From the NCBI GenBank assembly GCA_943737045.1, contig CALSFV010000087.1:328383-392382 (forward strand): DNA of 64,000 nucleotides, given 5' to 3'. The translations under genes and the position numbers were made by a program. Below, piece by piece: positions 48,701 through 60,854 of the stretch. The notes beneath the pieces are model-generated. The model did not search any database. It had not been told where the DNA came from and was given only the letters and a program-made list of their open reading frames with translations. This stretch comes from Parapristionchus giblindavisi (taxonomy: Eukaryota > Nematoda > Chromadorea > Rhabditida > Diplogasteridae). The stretch's first letter is position 1, and every line of letters begins with the position of its first letter.

Positions 48701-51700
48701 TGCGCTTTCCGAATTTGCATATCTGTTCTCATTTTCGAGTAGTGGTAGGTCAAAGTTGACAGGTACGGTATTTTTGGCTCGAATGTGCGTCAGAAAAATG
48801 ATCATAACTCCGTTCAAAATAATGATAGACACTTTTCCAAAAAAAGTATCGAAAGAGGAGATCTTGCGCAACATTTCCCAGTTGGTGGCGTCATTTTTCG
48901 ACCATGCTCCGGTGCTGGGCGGTCGGTTTTATGAAAAAGTGACTTAACTTTCCTAATCGGAAAAAGTGCACTTTTCTTCTATGCGCGTTTTGTTGCACCC
49001 ATATGTGTCTAAAAATGACCCAAGTTTCAGAGGATTTCCGAATTGGAAAAAAAAAGGCGTTGATTTTAGTGACGCGACCTTGGACCTGTCAAAGGAAAGA
49101 ACGGCTTATTCCTTTATCAAGAAACAGCAAAGGAGCTTAAATGACTCAAAAACATCCGAAAAAGCATTACGAGCTCAAAATACCCATATATGACAGTTAT
49201 TTGAAACACAAAATCACCGAGTTCCGAAAAATTTGAAAAAACCCATATTTTGCTTTTCCACGTGGAAAAAACGTCTCAGTAATGTTAATTAATCTTTATA
49301 ATATTTCTTATAATGTTTTTGAACATTTATGTTTTTGGAAGTGAAGGCCTACCTGCTCGTAGAGCCGAGATATCCGCCATCGAGATTACACGCGCGCGCC
49401 CCAACTCCGCGCGATGTGTTGCCATAAAATGAACGTTTTCCAGCTCAGAATGACTCAAAACAACTTGTTTCATCATTCTTATCACGAAAAAATACCTTGG
49501 AACAAGTTTTCTGTGTCTGTAAAAATCAGCAAAAGATTTGGATCGAACCGGGGTTCGAACCCGCTCGGTGTTTTTAGAGCGGTACCTCTTTAGCTCTTTA
49601 CCTTTACGTGTAATCTCGATGGCGGATATCTCGGCTCTAAGAGCAGGTAGGCCTTCACTTCCAAAAACATAAATGTTCAAAAACATTATAAGAAATATTA
49701 TAAAGATTAATTAACATTACTGAGACGTTTTTTTCCACGTGGAAAAGCAAAATATGGGTTTTTTCAAATTTTTCGGAACTCGGTGATTTTGTGTTTCAAA
49801 TAACTGTCGTATATGGGTATTTTGAGCTCGTAATGCTTTTTCGGATGTTTTTGAGTCATTTAAGCTCCTTTGCTGTTTCTTGATAAAGGAATAAGCCGTT
49901 CTTTCCTTTTACAGGTCCAAGGTCGCGTCACTAAAATCAACGCCTTTTTTTTTCCAATTCGGAAATCCTCTGAAACTTGGGTCATTTTTAGACACATATG
50001 GGTGCAACAAAACGCGCATAGAAGAAAAGTGCACTTTTTCCGATTAGGAAAGTTAAGTCACTTTTTCATAAAACCGACCGCCCAGCACCGGAGCATGGTC
50101 GAAAAATGACGTCACCAACTGGGAAATGTTGCGCAAGATCTCCTCTTTCGATGCTTTTTTTGGAAAAGTGTCTATCATTATTTTGAACGGAATTATGATC
50201 ATTTTTCTGACGCACATTCGAGCCAAAAATACCGTACCTGCCAACTTTGACCTACCACTACTCGAAAATGAGAACAGACATGCAAATTCGGAAAGCGCAG
50301 TTCGATAGAGCATCGTTCAAAGTACTTAATCTGAATTTTTCAGGGGGTCGAAATTTCTATGTCCGGGGGGTGGTCGAACCTCTGGCGATTCGTCTCATAA
50401 ATAGATGAAGAATTTCAAACAAGTGCCGTTTCGATCAATATTTCATAAAATGTGACAATGAAACGAAGAGAATAGTGTATTACAGAATTAAAACTGTCCG
50501 AACAATACAAATTCCGCTATTTGCCGCGCAATACTCAGACTCCGCCCACTTCTTCGCGCGACATACCATTTTCTTTTATTTCATCGATTTTTATGGCGTC
50601 TTCTCGTCATTTAATTGGGCTTTCAGCAAAAATTAAATTATAAGCATTTACAAAACGTTCGGAAAAACCTCCCGAAATTAGGCGAAAATTTTGGAGTGCG
50701 TTTTTCTCAACGGTGGAGAAGTTTACTATATTCGGCATTTGCGCGATGTATGCAAAACTTTTGTAATTCTATAATACACTGATCAACACGAGTAGGTGAG
50801 ATCTGCTCATTGATATATAAAACGCTCCGCATTTTTTTCCGGGTCTTAGAAAAACTTCTGGGTGGTTGGAATTTATATGATCATTTTCTCGATATCGAAA
50901 ATAATGAAAGAGCAAGTATAAAAGGTTCGAAAAGGAGTGCTTAGATTCCCATTCACATATCATTCGAGATAGACCATATGACCATTCGATATACATAGCA
51001 TTGCGCAATGAAGAACGGAACATTGATTGACTCTTCTATCCATGTAACATAGTGAGATACACATTCACGTTGTCGTTCCATTTGAAAGACAAAAGAGCAT
51101 CGTTTATTTGTATGCATGGCCTTCATGTCATTTTGTATTCCGCTTCAGTTTAAACAACCATCGTTTTGTTGGCTTCTGCTTGCATCGAAAGGAATACACA
51201 CTAATTTCTTTCCTTTTTCCCTTGCAACGAGAATACCCAGAATTGTACAGTCTATTGTTAGACGAAAACGGACATAATTACAAAGAAGTATGTTAGTATG
51301 GACTGTAAGTGTACTCGTGTGAATGTTCATTATCAGAAAAGTTTCGAAGATAGCGTAAATGAGTATGTGGAACACATTTTCCCAGATATTTCCGTGATTT
51401 CTAAAATTATCCAAATTTTGCATACCTTCTTTCGATTTCGTCGAATCCACCTCTGAAGCGAAGTTGGATTTTCGCAATCGCACAGAAACGAAGTTCGATT
51501 GCCCCCGAGTGTAATCTAAATACCACATCAATAATAACAACAAACAGATGTATAACAAAGGTACAGAAAAGTATGACATTGGTCTCTTCATCCACATCAT
51601 GTTGACAGACACGAAAGGAATGTCGACCGTTGACAACAGTCTCGTCCAATGTTAATATTATACCTGCGAACTATGCTCGACCATGCCACGAAGATGTTTT

Positions 51701-54700
51701 TAGTCTAAACTAACAGGTTGTCTGAGAATCTTGTCGTATCTTTAGGAATCGCACGGCGGAGGTTTATTGAATATTCATAAGGGTGCCTTCCCCATGTCTC
51801 TTTGCTCATCTCACACGCAACCTTTGACGCCTTTTCATGTTTCTCACAAAGTCCGCCCACCGAACGACCGCTCTTCTTTTGTCGTTCCATTTTAGGTGAT
51901 GTCACTTCTTCGCTACTTCCACTCATATTGCCAAAAAAAACTTTTCCACAATTTTATCTAGGATATCTATGAATGAAACTGTTTTGAAAAGAAGACATCG
52001 AAGGACTTTTTAACTGAATTTCTTTGTTGTTTCAAAACAATTTCTGTCATCACGGGTTGAAGAGATACGTGTACAACTACAATTTAGAATTGCTACCACA
52101 ACTCAATATTCATCATTATTTATTAATTAATATTATTGAAATTAATCATCTAACAGCATTTGCTAGATTGTTTGTCACGAGACTCATATTATTCGAATTA
52201 CTGGTTTATGGCAGGTGACTGGTTGATTAACGACTTATGATACTAGAAATAGCTACAATATAATGAGGAAGTCTAGGAGACTCTGAGTTATATCAACAAT
52301 AACGTCGATCATTATTGAGAATAAATTGCTTTGATGCTTTCGTTCTCGAAGAATTTATTTTTTCGCAGACAAATACCTGATTTTACTTGATTTTACATTT
52401 TTGATTTTACAAATGCAGCTTAATCTTTACTACTGTCTCATCATTTATCACACTACCTCTTCGTCCTCTGCCCTCGAGAGAATATTGGGCATCTCTTTTT
52501 AAGAACCTACTTACAGTATGTAATTGATTAAGAATGAGTATCTCGCTGTCGGTGAAATCCCGTAGAGGATTGCCTGCAAAGCAATTAAGAACAATTCTAT
52601 GAACATGAATAGCTATGATAATGACCAATTAAGCGAATTTCTATTCTGAGAACTCAGACACATACAAATAAAAGCAGGAATTTGATTTCATAATCATGTT
52701 AAAGAGGGTACTCGCGAGATTTTTTGAATTATAGATCACATCTCATTATTTTCCCCCAAAAATTTAGATGTCCCGCATTACCGTAATCCGAGCTTAAAGG
52801 TGGAGTCCGGCGAATATTTTCGTGAGCAAACTGTGAAGACAGAAATATAGCCAAAGTGATTCTGCATACCGTTCATAGATTATTTTATGCTAATTCAGCT
52901 TATTGATCGCTAGAATCATGAACGAATCATGCTTGATGTACAGGCAAAGGCGCGAAATTTTGAAAATAAGAAAGTTCGGCAATAGGTTTCGAACCCGCGA
53001 CGTTACGCTAACAAATAGCGCATTTACCACTACACCAAGGGATAGATGACTGGCCACGCTAATTTCTTGCATATCACTAATCTCTTGCACAAATGATGTT
53101 ACGTATTTGCATAGACATTCGAGGGCCTCCATCTTTAACGTTTGTTATTGCACCAGATAATGCGCGAATTCTCGAATTTGAAATATAAATATATAGAAAA
53201 TTGCAAACGGCACGGGCACAATCGTTGACTATTAACCACAGCGTACACGGGCTATGCTTTCTGCCTCTCGAATCTAACTATAAGAGACGAGAATGTTACG
53301 TTAGTAATGATAATAGCACACCCCAAATCTCCTTCTTTAATATTCTTACCTGCTATTCGAAGATGGTGCACGTGTGATGGTAATCGTACAGGAATGGAGT
53401 GTAGTTCATTCGAGGAGATGTCAAGAACACGCAACTTTGGATATCCCGTTAAGGCACTCTGATAACAGAAATAATCAGAATACACTCAATTGTTAGAAAT
53501 TATGTAGATAAATATTGACTGAAAGCCACATAAAATAGACGAGCTATGTATAAACAAACGAGTTGTAAGTCACAATTTATATTAAAAAAGCACGTGACAT
53601 CTCACTATAAAAGGCGATACTATAAATGAAAGAATAATTTTAAAGAGAAGCGTTTTGTTCATTTTTGTTCAAACTTTTACCTCTGAAACTTCGGCCACAT
53701 CGGCTGATGAGATATTGAGAGTGTGAAGATGATCAAGGCGGCCAATCTTAAAGAAGGTCAACTTTGTCAACAATAAAATATCAAAAATCAGACTTTCTCC
53801 GAATCCCAGCTCTTTTTCGCTCCAGCGAGACTGAGGGTTGTTGTGAATCGAGGAATCTCGGATAGTCTTGTTCCACGTAGATCATTACATTGCAAGACAT
53901 TATGAGCCTTCTAAATCAATAATAAGAACAAATAAAGCTTTCATAACCATAAATGAATTTTTTAAATAAGTACCTCTCCCTGAGTTGAAGATGAGTAACA
54001 GAGGCATCCAGCAGGACAAGTCGATTTGCAATCGCAAATGAAATCATCACAGCAAGTACATGTTGAGTTGTCACAATACTGAATTAGATTTGTAGTGAAG
54101 GGGGTTGATATGCTAACTGCACAGCATAGTCGCTCACGAGTAGATTAACTCAGCAAAAATCCAATGTCGAAATTGATTGCGGGATTTTTACATTTGCTTC
54201 GCGTGAAATATCGTATTTATTTAATTTTTACATGCGTAACTGGTCATTATGGGAATCATGAAATAAAGACAACGAACCGTACTGTACTTGCATAACAACT
54301 CATTACGGTAGTCAACTACAGTAAGATTCATTCTACGTCCTTCGTCGACTAAATCTGTGCAAGCAATGTACTGAAGGTCCTCGATCGAGATGCTATTCTA
54401 CAGTTGAAATAATTAAATAAAAATATTTATTGATTTTCCATCAGTTTAAAAGGTCAGTACAGGTTTCGATAACAAAAGTGTATGAGATCAGTCATTTCAG
54501 TGTAATATTGACAAATAAAGAATTTGATTAATATAGAATAATATTACTAAAGTTTAATTAACTCACTCCCCCAATCTTGATTCCTCTGAGTAACCATTGC
54601 AGGGAACATGAACACTTTAGAGGATTTTCTCTCAAGAACAATTTTAACTTCTGTTCAGGACCCACGAACGAAGTCTCCCTTACGTCAGCCAACTCGTTGA

Positions 54701-57700
54701 AACTGAATTATTCATAAGTTGTCATTTAAAGGGAGCGTTACCTCTCTCAATGGTCTCATTGCGCACACTATTGCTCTGTTCTCTAACAACGAGAGGGCAT
54801 TGCGCGTCGAAGAGACCATTGAGAGAGGTTACGCCCCCTTTAAACATGAAATTTTTTTTTGAAGGGACATGAAATGTTGAATCATTTTATTGTAGGTATA
54901 ACGACCATGATAAAGTAAAAAAAACTTTGCTAATGACATCATTTAAAAAAAAGATTAATCAAAGAAAAGTTTATTTTGCTTGAAATTTATTGAATTAATA
55001 CATCATATGTTGCTTTTCTCCCTACGTCATTTCGTCTTGTGCTGCCTAATGTAGTAGCTACATTTTATAAAGCAATGTTTACATTTTTTGTAGAATAGAC
55101 AGGTTAGAAGAATTGAATAACTTGATAACCTCAAATCCAGCAGCAACATCTTTTTCATTTGTTGCATGGCCAAGTCTTGGACTAATCCAATTCGATTATG
55201 AGAGAGATCTAATTGTTTCAACGATGGTGGAAAGATATTGATGTAACCTATAATTATCGATTAACTATTGTGAAGAAGCAATAATCATTCACACTAGGGT
55301 GGCGAGAACCACTCACTAGTCACTAATTATTCTCTCTCTCCAACTAGTGCGTAATTTTTTCCACTCTCTCTGCTACTCTTCTGTCCCCCGTGGCAGCCGT
55401 GCGTTGGGGTCACGGTTGAGTAGCAAAATTACTCTTTTTCTACTCTTTTTGTTTTTTCTCGGTTCGAAGTAATCAAAATGTGCAAATCTATATATTTTTG
55501 GAATCTACAAGTCAAGGGCTATCCAACAAGCCTAAAATTGGCTGTCAAAGAAGATTAGAGACGCCGCTTGGTTGTTTATGACGATTGTGGGCGGAGTCTA
55601 TCACTATGCAAGAGGTTAAATGACGACAAGGAAGAGTTTTAATTGTGGTTCGATTGACTTTAATAACATGATAATCATAAATGATATTATAATAGTCTTC
55701 CTATCCGTCTTATCGGAAGTACTGGAATGCATAACATGAGAATTCGACGAAATTTAAAAGTTATCTTTGACAGTCAATTTTAGGCTTGTTGAATAGCCCC
55801 TTGCTTGTAGATTCCAAAAACATTCAGATTTGCAAATTTCGATTACTTATAGCCGAGAAAACCCAAAAGGAGTAGAAAAAGAGTAGCTAAAATTACTCAC
55901 TAATGTTTTGATGACCTCATCACTACTAACCGTCGCGAGAGAGGTCGTAAATGTGCCTCTCTCGGTTGAGTAGAGAGAGACTGTCACTAGGACTAGTGAC
56001 TAGTGACTGATTCTCGCCACTCTAATTCACACCAAACCTCTGCCTGAGACGAAATCGATCTTGTTTCCGGATAAGTCAAGACGTAGAAGAGTACTGAAAA
56101 TGGTTCAAAGATTGGAGATCAAAGATTAGTATTCAAATTTCAAAGATTTTACTTGGCTCCGCCTCCACTCGTTCCAATATAGTGAACAGTAGTGATAAGA
56201 TTACTTCGTATCGATAGATCAGTGAGCTCCGAGGGAAGTCTATATAATATCATGAAATAAATGTATAAAGAAATCTTAAGAGTATATCAATTATATAAGT
56301 TGAAAAATCTGTTGAAAGTGCAAATAAATTTGCTCATAAAAAAAGCACCGAATGAACAGGATCCAATAATCAGTAAAAAATATATAAATAAGTAAATATG
56401 TTTCGAATAGTATTTAGAACTGAATTGAACTATTGCAAGTATTCCAATATTGTTCCTTAATTACCGTCGAAAGTCGATGTTGGTGAGTTTATTGTAATCT
56501 AACGAAAGAACTCGTAATTTTGTCATCGATCCCAACGTGTTGGCCAGGAAATTCAAGCTGTTATTGCTCAAATCGAGATGAATTAGATTGTGCAGCGATC
56601 GCAGAGCGTAAGGTTCGATCTGAAAGAACAATACGAGTTTAAAAGATCAAAGATCAAAGATTAAAATATCAAAAAAATGACCGTGAGATCACTGCCAGAT
56701 AGATCAAGTGTCATGAGATTGGGAATATAGTCGAAGATTCCTTGAGGGATGTCGGGGAGCTTCGCGTTCTTGATTACAAGTGATACCAATTGAGACATTC
56801 CCTGAACAGATTATATAAGACGTTCTATGAGAGAACCATTACAACGCTTCGACCACCGCGGTTTTAAATCTGGATCAATTAAACCGAAGATTGTAAATCG
56901 ACTTTTCAGCTCGAAAAAATCATAGATATAAAAATATCTCTTTTCCAGCATTTAAATTGGAAGAGCTCATAATCCTATTTTTATCCGTAAATTTAAAGAT
57001 AAAAAATCAGACATGACTTGTGTTCGAGCGATTCTTGCTCTCCGCACTCGACTTATCATAAATAGATATTTCACAGAAAATCAAGCCCGGGCCCTTGACC
57101 ACATGTGATATAATATTTTTTGTTCAATAAACAAAATTTATCCATGCTTTTTCTAGAATACGCTCTTTCAAGGTGGTCCTTCAAAGCGAAGTAACGATCG
57201 GGAAAACATAATTAGATAATATGTAATGAAAAACAATAAAAAGGGTCATACTCTGGTATTTCAAAACTTAAAATCTACTTAAATTACGTCACTGACTTGA
57301 AGTAAACTTCAAGTGAGTGACGTCACTTTTTCACTTTAAGAGAGATGGCCGTTAAGAATCGATCACCCCCCGGACACGTGCGCTAGCAATGAGAACTGGG
57401 GGTCCATACTTGGGTGTTAGGAGTGTCACCGGCCCTTATTACACAAAACAGCAGAAATTTCCTGTTTATGCCCTCAGGCTATTAAAAAAAAAATTTTAAT
57501 AAAAAACGTTAAAAAATCATATTTTTTTCAAATTGTTGAGATGAAGTCTAACTATCATTTGCGATGCGTCTAGGGTGCACAGAGGTTGCTAATACACTAT
57601 TAGCATCGAATGTGCATTGATTCCTAAACCACTTTTTTGACTCAAAATTTTGTTTTTTTCGGACAAATTATCGCATGTAGTAGATTGCTGCAAAGATTTC

Positions 57701-60700
57701 CGACCAGGTATTGTAGCCTAAGCAATTCTGCATTGATTGCACTTAAAACCGGGTTCTTCCCGTTAGACCATCTTGCCGAAATTTTCGTTCGAATTTCCGT
57801 CATCGATGGTTTTCCCGAACAAATGTATTTTCCAAACGTATTTTCCAAACGATTGGTGCGGAATTGTGCTCTACACAAAGTTTCGAGGTGAGACCAGTAA
57901 AATGACACAAGAAGCCCATCACTTGGATCAATTTGAAAATTTCGATTTTCACGACCCGGGGGTCATGGTCTGAAAATTTCAAAATTTCTCAAGTTTGAAA
58001 TGTTTTCATTTATGAATCTTATTGTGAAGTACTAATGGTGTGAATAATATTCAGCTAATGCTCAATGGCTGATTTCTCCTTTTAACCATTTTTCGAAAAA
58101 ATTTCGTTCTGAATTCGTGCGAAAAATCAGAATTGGGTTTGAATCAGTTTCCAACTTGCTTTCTGTAACATTCTGTCTTAGTACTTTACAATGTACATAA
58201 TCAATATGAAAATCGTTTATTTTTGAAAATTCATTTTTTCGTGACACGACCCCGGGGTCATGGAAATCGATTTTTGAAAAGTGAGCCGAATGCCGGGATT
58301 TCAGTTCTACTATGTTTACTCGTCATGAAAATTCACATTGTCATTGTTGTTTGCTCATTCTCGCAGCATTCGAGTCGACAAACTGCAATATTTCAGAAAA
58401 TTTCCGTGAAAGTAGGCACTCAAATTGAATTTTATAAATTTTCGAAAACAAACGATTTTCATATTGATTATGTACATTGTAAAGTACTATGACAGAATGT
58501 TGCAGAAAGCAAGTTGGAAACCGATTCAAACACAATTCTGATTTTTAGCACGCATTCAGCACGAAAATTTTCAAAAAGATGGTTGAAAGGAGAGATCAGC
58601 CATTGAGCATTGGCTGAATATTATTGACATCATTAGTACTTCACAATAAGCCCCATAAATGAACACATTTCAAACTTGAGAAATTTTGAAATTTTCAGAC
58701 CATGACCCCCGGGTCGTGAAAATCGAAATTTTCAAATTGATCCAAGTGATGGGCTTCTTGTGCCATTTTACTGGTCTCACCTCGAAACTTTGTGTAGAGC
58801 ACAATTCCGCCCAATCGTTTGGAAAATACGTTTGGAAAATACATTTGTTCGGGAAAACCATCGATGACGGAAATTCGAACGAAAATTTCGGCAAGATGGT
58901 CTAACGGGAAAAACCCGGTTTTAAGTGAAATCAGTGCAGAATTGCTTAGGCTACAATACCTGGTCGGAAATCTTTGCAGCAATCTACAACAAGCGATAAT
59001 TTGTCCGAAAAAAACAAAATTTTGAGTCAAAAAAGTGGTTTAGGAATCAACGCACATTCGATGCTAATAGTGTATTAGCAACCTCTGTGCACCCTAGACG
59101 CATCGCAAATGATATTTAGACTTCATCCCAACAATTTGAAAAAAATATGATTTTTTAACGTTTTTTATTAAAATTATTTTATTTAATAGCCTGAGGGCAC
59201 AAACAGGAAATTTCTGCTGTTTTGTGTAATAAGGGCCGGTGACACTCCTAACACCCAAGTATGGACCCCCAGTTCTCATTGCTAGCGCACGTGTCCGGGG
59301 GTGGTCGAATATGATCGAGTCTTAGGGAACATGCCTCTTAAGTAGACTTGCGTCTCACTTTAAGAAGACTTACAAGTCTACTTAAAGTGAAAGTGTAAGT
59401 AGAATTCAAGTTTTGAAATACTAGAGTAGTTCCTATTAAATACAATTTTGAAATTACCGCAAAGAGTCCAGGTGGTAATCGATCCATAATGCATCTATCG
59501 ATCTCTAGACGGTCAAGTCTGCGAAGTCCCTGAATGTACAGCACTTGCATTACTTTTCCAAGGAATGCCTCAATATATCTTGTTTCTCGCCAAACTCTAG
59601 TAATAAGAGTGAAAGTTTATCGCCAAAGAGTTCCTGATTGCTATTAGGATTTCAAGGAAAGAAATTTAAGGAACGAATATCATTCGGTAATTACTTCAAA
59701 TAATCGGTCCGCAGGCCTGCTCGGTTTCCTGTTATGATGTGAACATCTGATAGTTAGTGTTCTAACTTGATCTGGATATCGCAGAGTAGCGAGATTGGTT
59801 GAGTTGATCTGAATAGTGACAGTTTTCAGAATATTCCTTGTGAAACTGAACTTTATTCAAACTTGTTCTTGAACTGAACGAGCACATTTTGTGATTCTTT
59901 CTGTTAGGCAAGGCTTATGCACTAACTTTTAATTGAATTTGTATAATGACAAGAGTATGATAGAGTAGAATGGGAAAAACTCCCATGGGTTTGGAGAGTA
60001 TACATAATTCGAGTGCACTTTGTGATTCAATTTCTGCATGAATAGAATCAGATTGGGGGGTCAATCTTGTTGATATCATACACAGCTAAATTATTCTCGA
60101 AAAAGCGTCATCGATTTTGTTTTCGAAAAAGCTAAAAGTTCAATTGTTCTTTGAAGTGACGAGTGCGTTGAAAGATAAAATGAAGCCAATTTAGAAGGAA
60201 AGGCAACAATGAGTAATGGTAGAAAACTATGAAATAGTACATGAAATGAATGGGCATTGTCAGAATGCACTTACGTTAATCGTGAAGTTTTAATACTAAG
60301 TATACTCGCTGTAGAGAACAAGAGAAAAGCCTAATAGCGACCGATAATTGCAAAATTACTTTAATTGAGGGACATCTAATTGAGGGCAAAGATACGAAAT
60401 TCAAACACGATGATGTATCCGACCAATTAAATGTTCAAAAGTCCCGATAGCAAGAAAACGTTAAGAGACTTTATCAATTTTATTTTCTTGTTATTTGACT
60501 AGCACACAAAATATAATTTGGGGGGGGGGAGACGTACTTGTTCCCATTTGCATACGAGATGAAGTGCACTACTGCCGGGAATCGTGTCAGCGTAGCATTG
60601 GCATCTGTATAAATTAAGTTTCAACCAAAATATATTAAATGATGAATTGAAACTAATTTGATATGTTCATATTCTGCATGTCTTATGCAGAATTTGATCA

Positions 60701-60854
60701 CACACATGTATGTATGTGTCTAGGATATTATAAAACGGATTGTTAGTTAAAATAATAACCTCGGTGGACATGATAAATCCGGCTGGGCTTTTCTACACTC
60801 GACCGCTCCCCAGAAATATAGAAGAAGAATGAGGAGCAAAGTTAAAATATACAT
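42781..60854 (-). CDS. Toll-like leucine-rich-repeat receptor lacking a TIR domain
   Basis: Twenty-three exons join in phase (about 763 residues): 60760-60854, 60538-60604, 59695-59850, 59458-59529, 56682-56801, 56465-56619, 56153-56239, 56038-56093, 55130-55247, 54567-54702, 54278-54397, 53974-54078, 53794-53910, 53681-53746, 53350-53458, 52515-52573, 45737-45799, 45454-45625, 44836-44939, 44102-44165, 43760-43835, 43546-43653, 42781-42847. Order: signal peptide (MYILTLLLILLLYFWGAVEC), CPPRCQC cap, LRRs (LIHLDLSNNSL, LKQLDLSHNRIG), LRR C-cap with ENPLKCSCSLQWLL near 335, Toll-type cysteine cluster near 388-422 (YCDNSTCTCCDDFICDC, CPAGCLC), short LRRs, second cap (SDISSVQCDLAG ... RHSLC), Ser/Thr-rich stalk, membrane segment about 716-740 (VFILFLCVMILVVAIG), tail ending EAEPLNR. 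Cell-surface receptor. The join 52573-45737 is phase-consistent and completes a cap, but spans 6.7 kb. Could be a PAN-1-like LRR protein or a derived Toll. Confidence 0.75.
42990..43195. mobile_element. MITE rich in AAGTAGACTT
   Basis: Repeats of CTTTAAGTAGACTT and its complement with TAAACTCCGGTATTTCGAAA at the left. The same sequence type occurs split at 57250-57339 and 59338-59440. Confidence 0.65.
46990..47325 (-). other. Hydrophobic open frame, possible remnant
   Basis: A 111-codon frame on the minus strand with hydrophobic stretches (YWIFIISLLLFHVIFW near its end). No splice partner or family recognised. A 22-base stretch around 47242-47263 is repeated inverted near 47527-47550, so this may be part of a transposon. 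It sits in the 6.7 kb intron of the LRR receptor. Confidence 0.25.
48589..50401. mobile_element. Palindromic element E3, about 1.8 kb
   Basis: Ends TTATAAGAGACGAATCGC and GCGATTCGTCTCATAA; arms pair over about 750 bases each, then through GAAGGCCTACCTGCTCG near 49343 and its complement near 49640. The right end contains GTCCGGGGGGTGGTCGAAC, the same motif as in E1. Mirror-image open frames are not genes. Intronic to the LRR receptor. Confidence 0.85.
49535..49610 (-). other. tRNA-like sequence at the centre of palindrome E3
   Basis: On the minus strand: AGAGCTAAAGAGGTACCGCTCT resembles a tRNA D arm and is followed by GGGTTCGAACCC, a perfect box B. The anticodon loop is too long (about 10), so not a functional tRNA. 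Confidence 0.4.
51430..51926 (-). other. Unassigned coding-like frames in LRR receptor intron
   Basis: A frame from 51926 (MSGSSEEVTSPKMERQ...) to 51705 of 73 codons looks coding. A second stretch, 51636-51440, encodes a strongly hydrophobic segment (YFSVPLLYICLLLLLMWYL) in one frame and another hydrophobic segment in a second frame. Splice phases between them do not agree. The lower end runs into a dispersed repeat (51397-51427) also present at 46035-46065. Possibly a small nested gene or a remnant. Confidence 0.25.
52810..53130 (-). mobile_element. tRNA-derived SINE-like repeat
   Basis: On the minus strand, box A TGGTGTAGTGG (about 53035) and box B GGTTCGAAAC (about 52988) with a paired anticodon arm (loop ATTTGTT) but unpaired acceptor stem. 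Downstream sequence (CATGATTCGTTCATGATTC, then ...CTGTCTTCACAG) resembles segments at 45920-46000 and 40480-40575. Pattern of a tRNA-headed SINE. Confidence 0.5.
54725..54844. mobile_element. Short hairpin MITE, 120 bases
   Basis: TTTAAAGGGAGCGTTACCTC at the left pairs with GAGGTTACGCCCCCTTTAAA at the right; arms contain CTCTCAATGGTCTC and its complement. Lies in the LRR receptor intron 54703-55129. Confidence 0.8.
55294..56025. mobile_element. Palindromic element E7, about 730 bases
   Basis: TAGGGTGGCGAGAACCACTC at the left pairs with the complement of GACTGATTCTCGCCACTCTA at the right; inner arms share GGCTATCCAACAAGCCTAAA and its near-complement. Occupies most of intron 55248-56037 of the LRR receptor. 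Confidence 0.8.
57340..59337. mobile_element. Palindromic element E1, copy 2 (TTAA target site)
   Basis: Same ~2.0 kb foldback sequence as at 23888-25876, flanked by TTAA at 57336-57339 and 59338-59341. It is inserted inside a MITE of the AAGTAGACTT type, whose halves are 57250-57339 and 59338-59440. Lies in intron 56802-59457 of the LRR receptor. Confidence 0.88.

Noticed and set aside
48687..50313. Pairs of similar proteins on opposite strands (about 86 residues each)
   Set aside because: Mirror-image translations of the two arms of palindrome E3, not duplicated genes.
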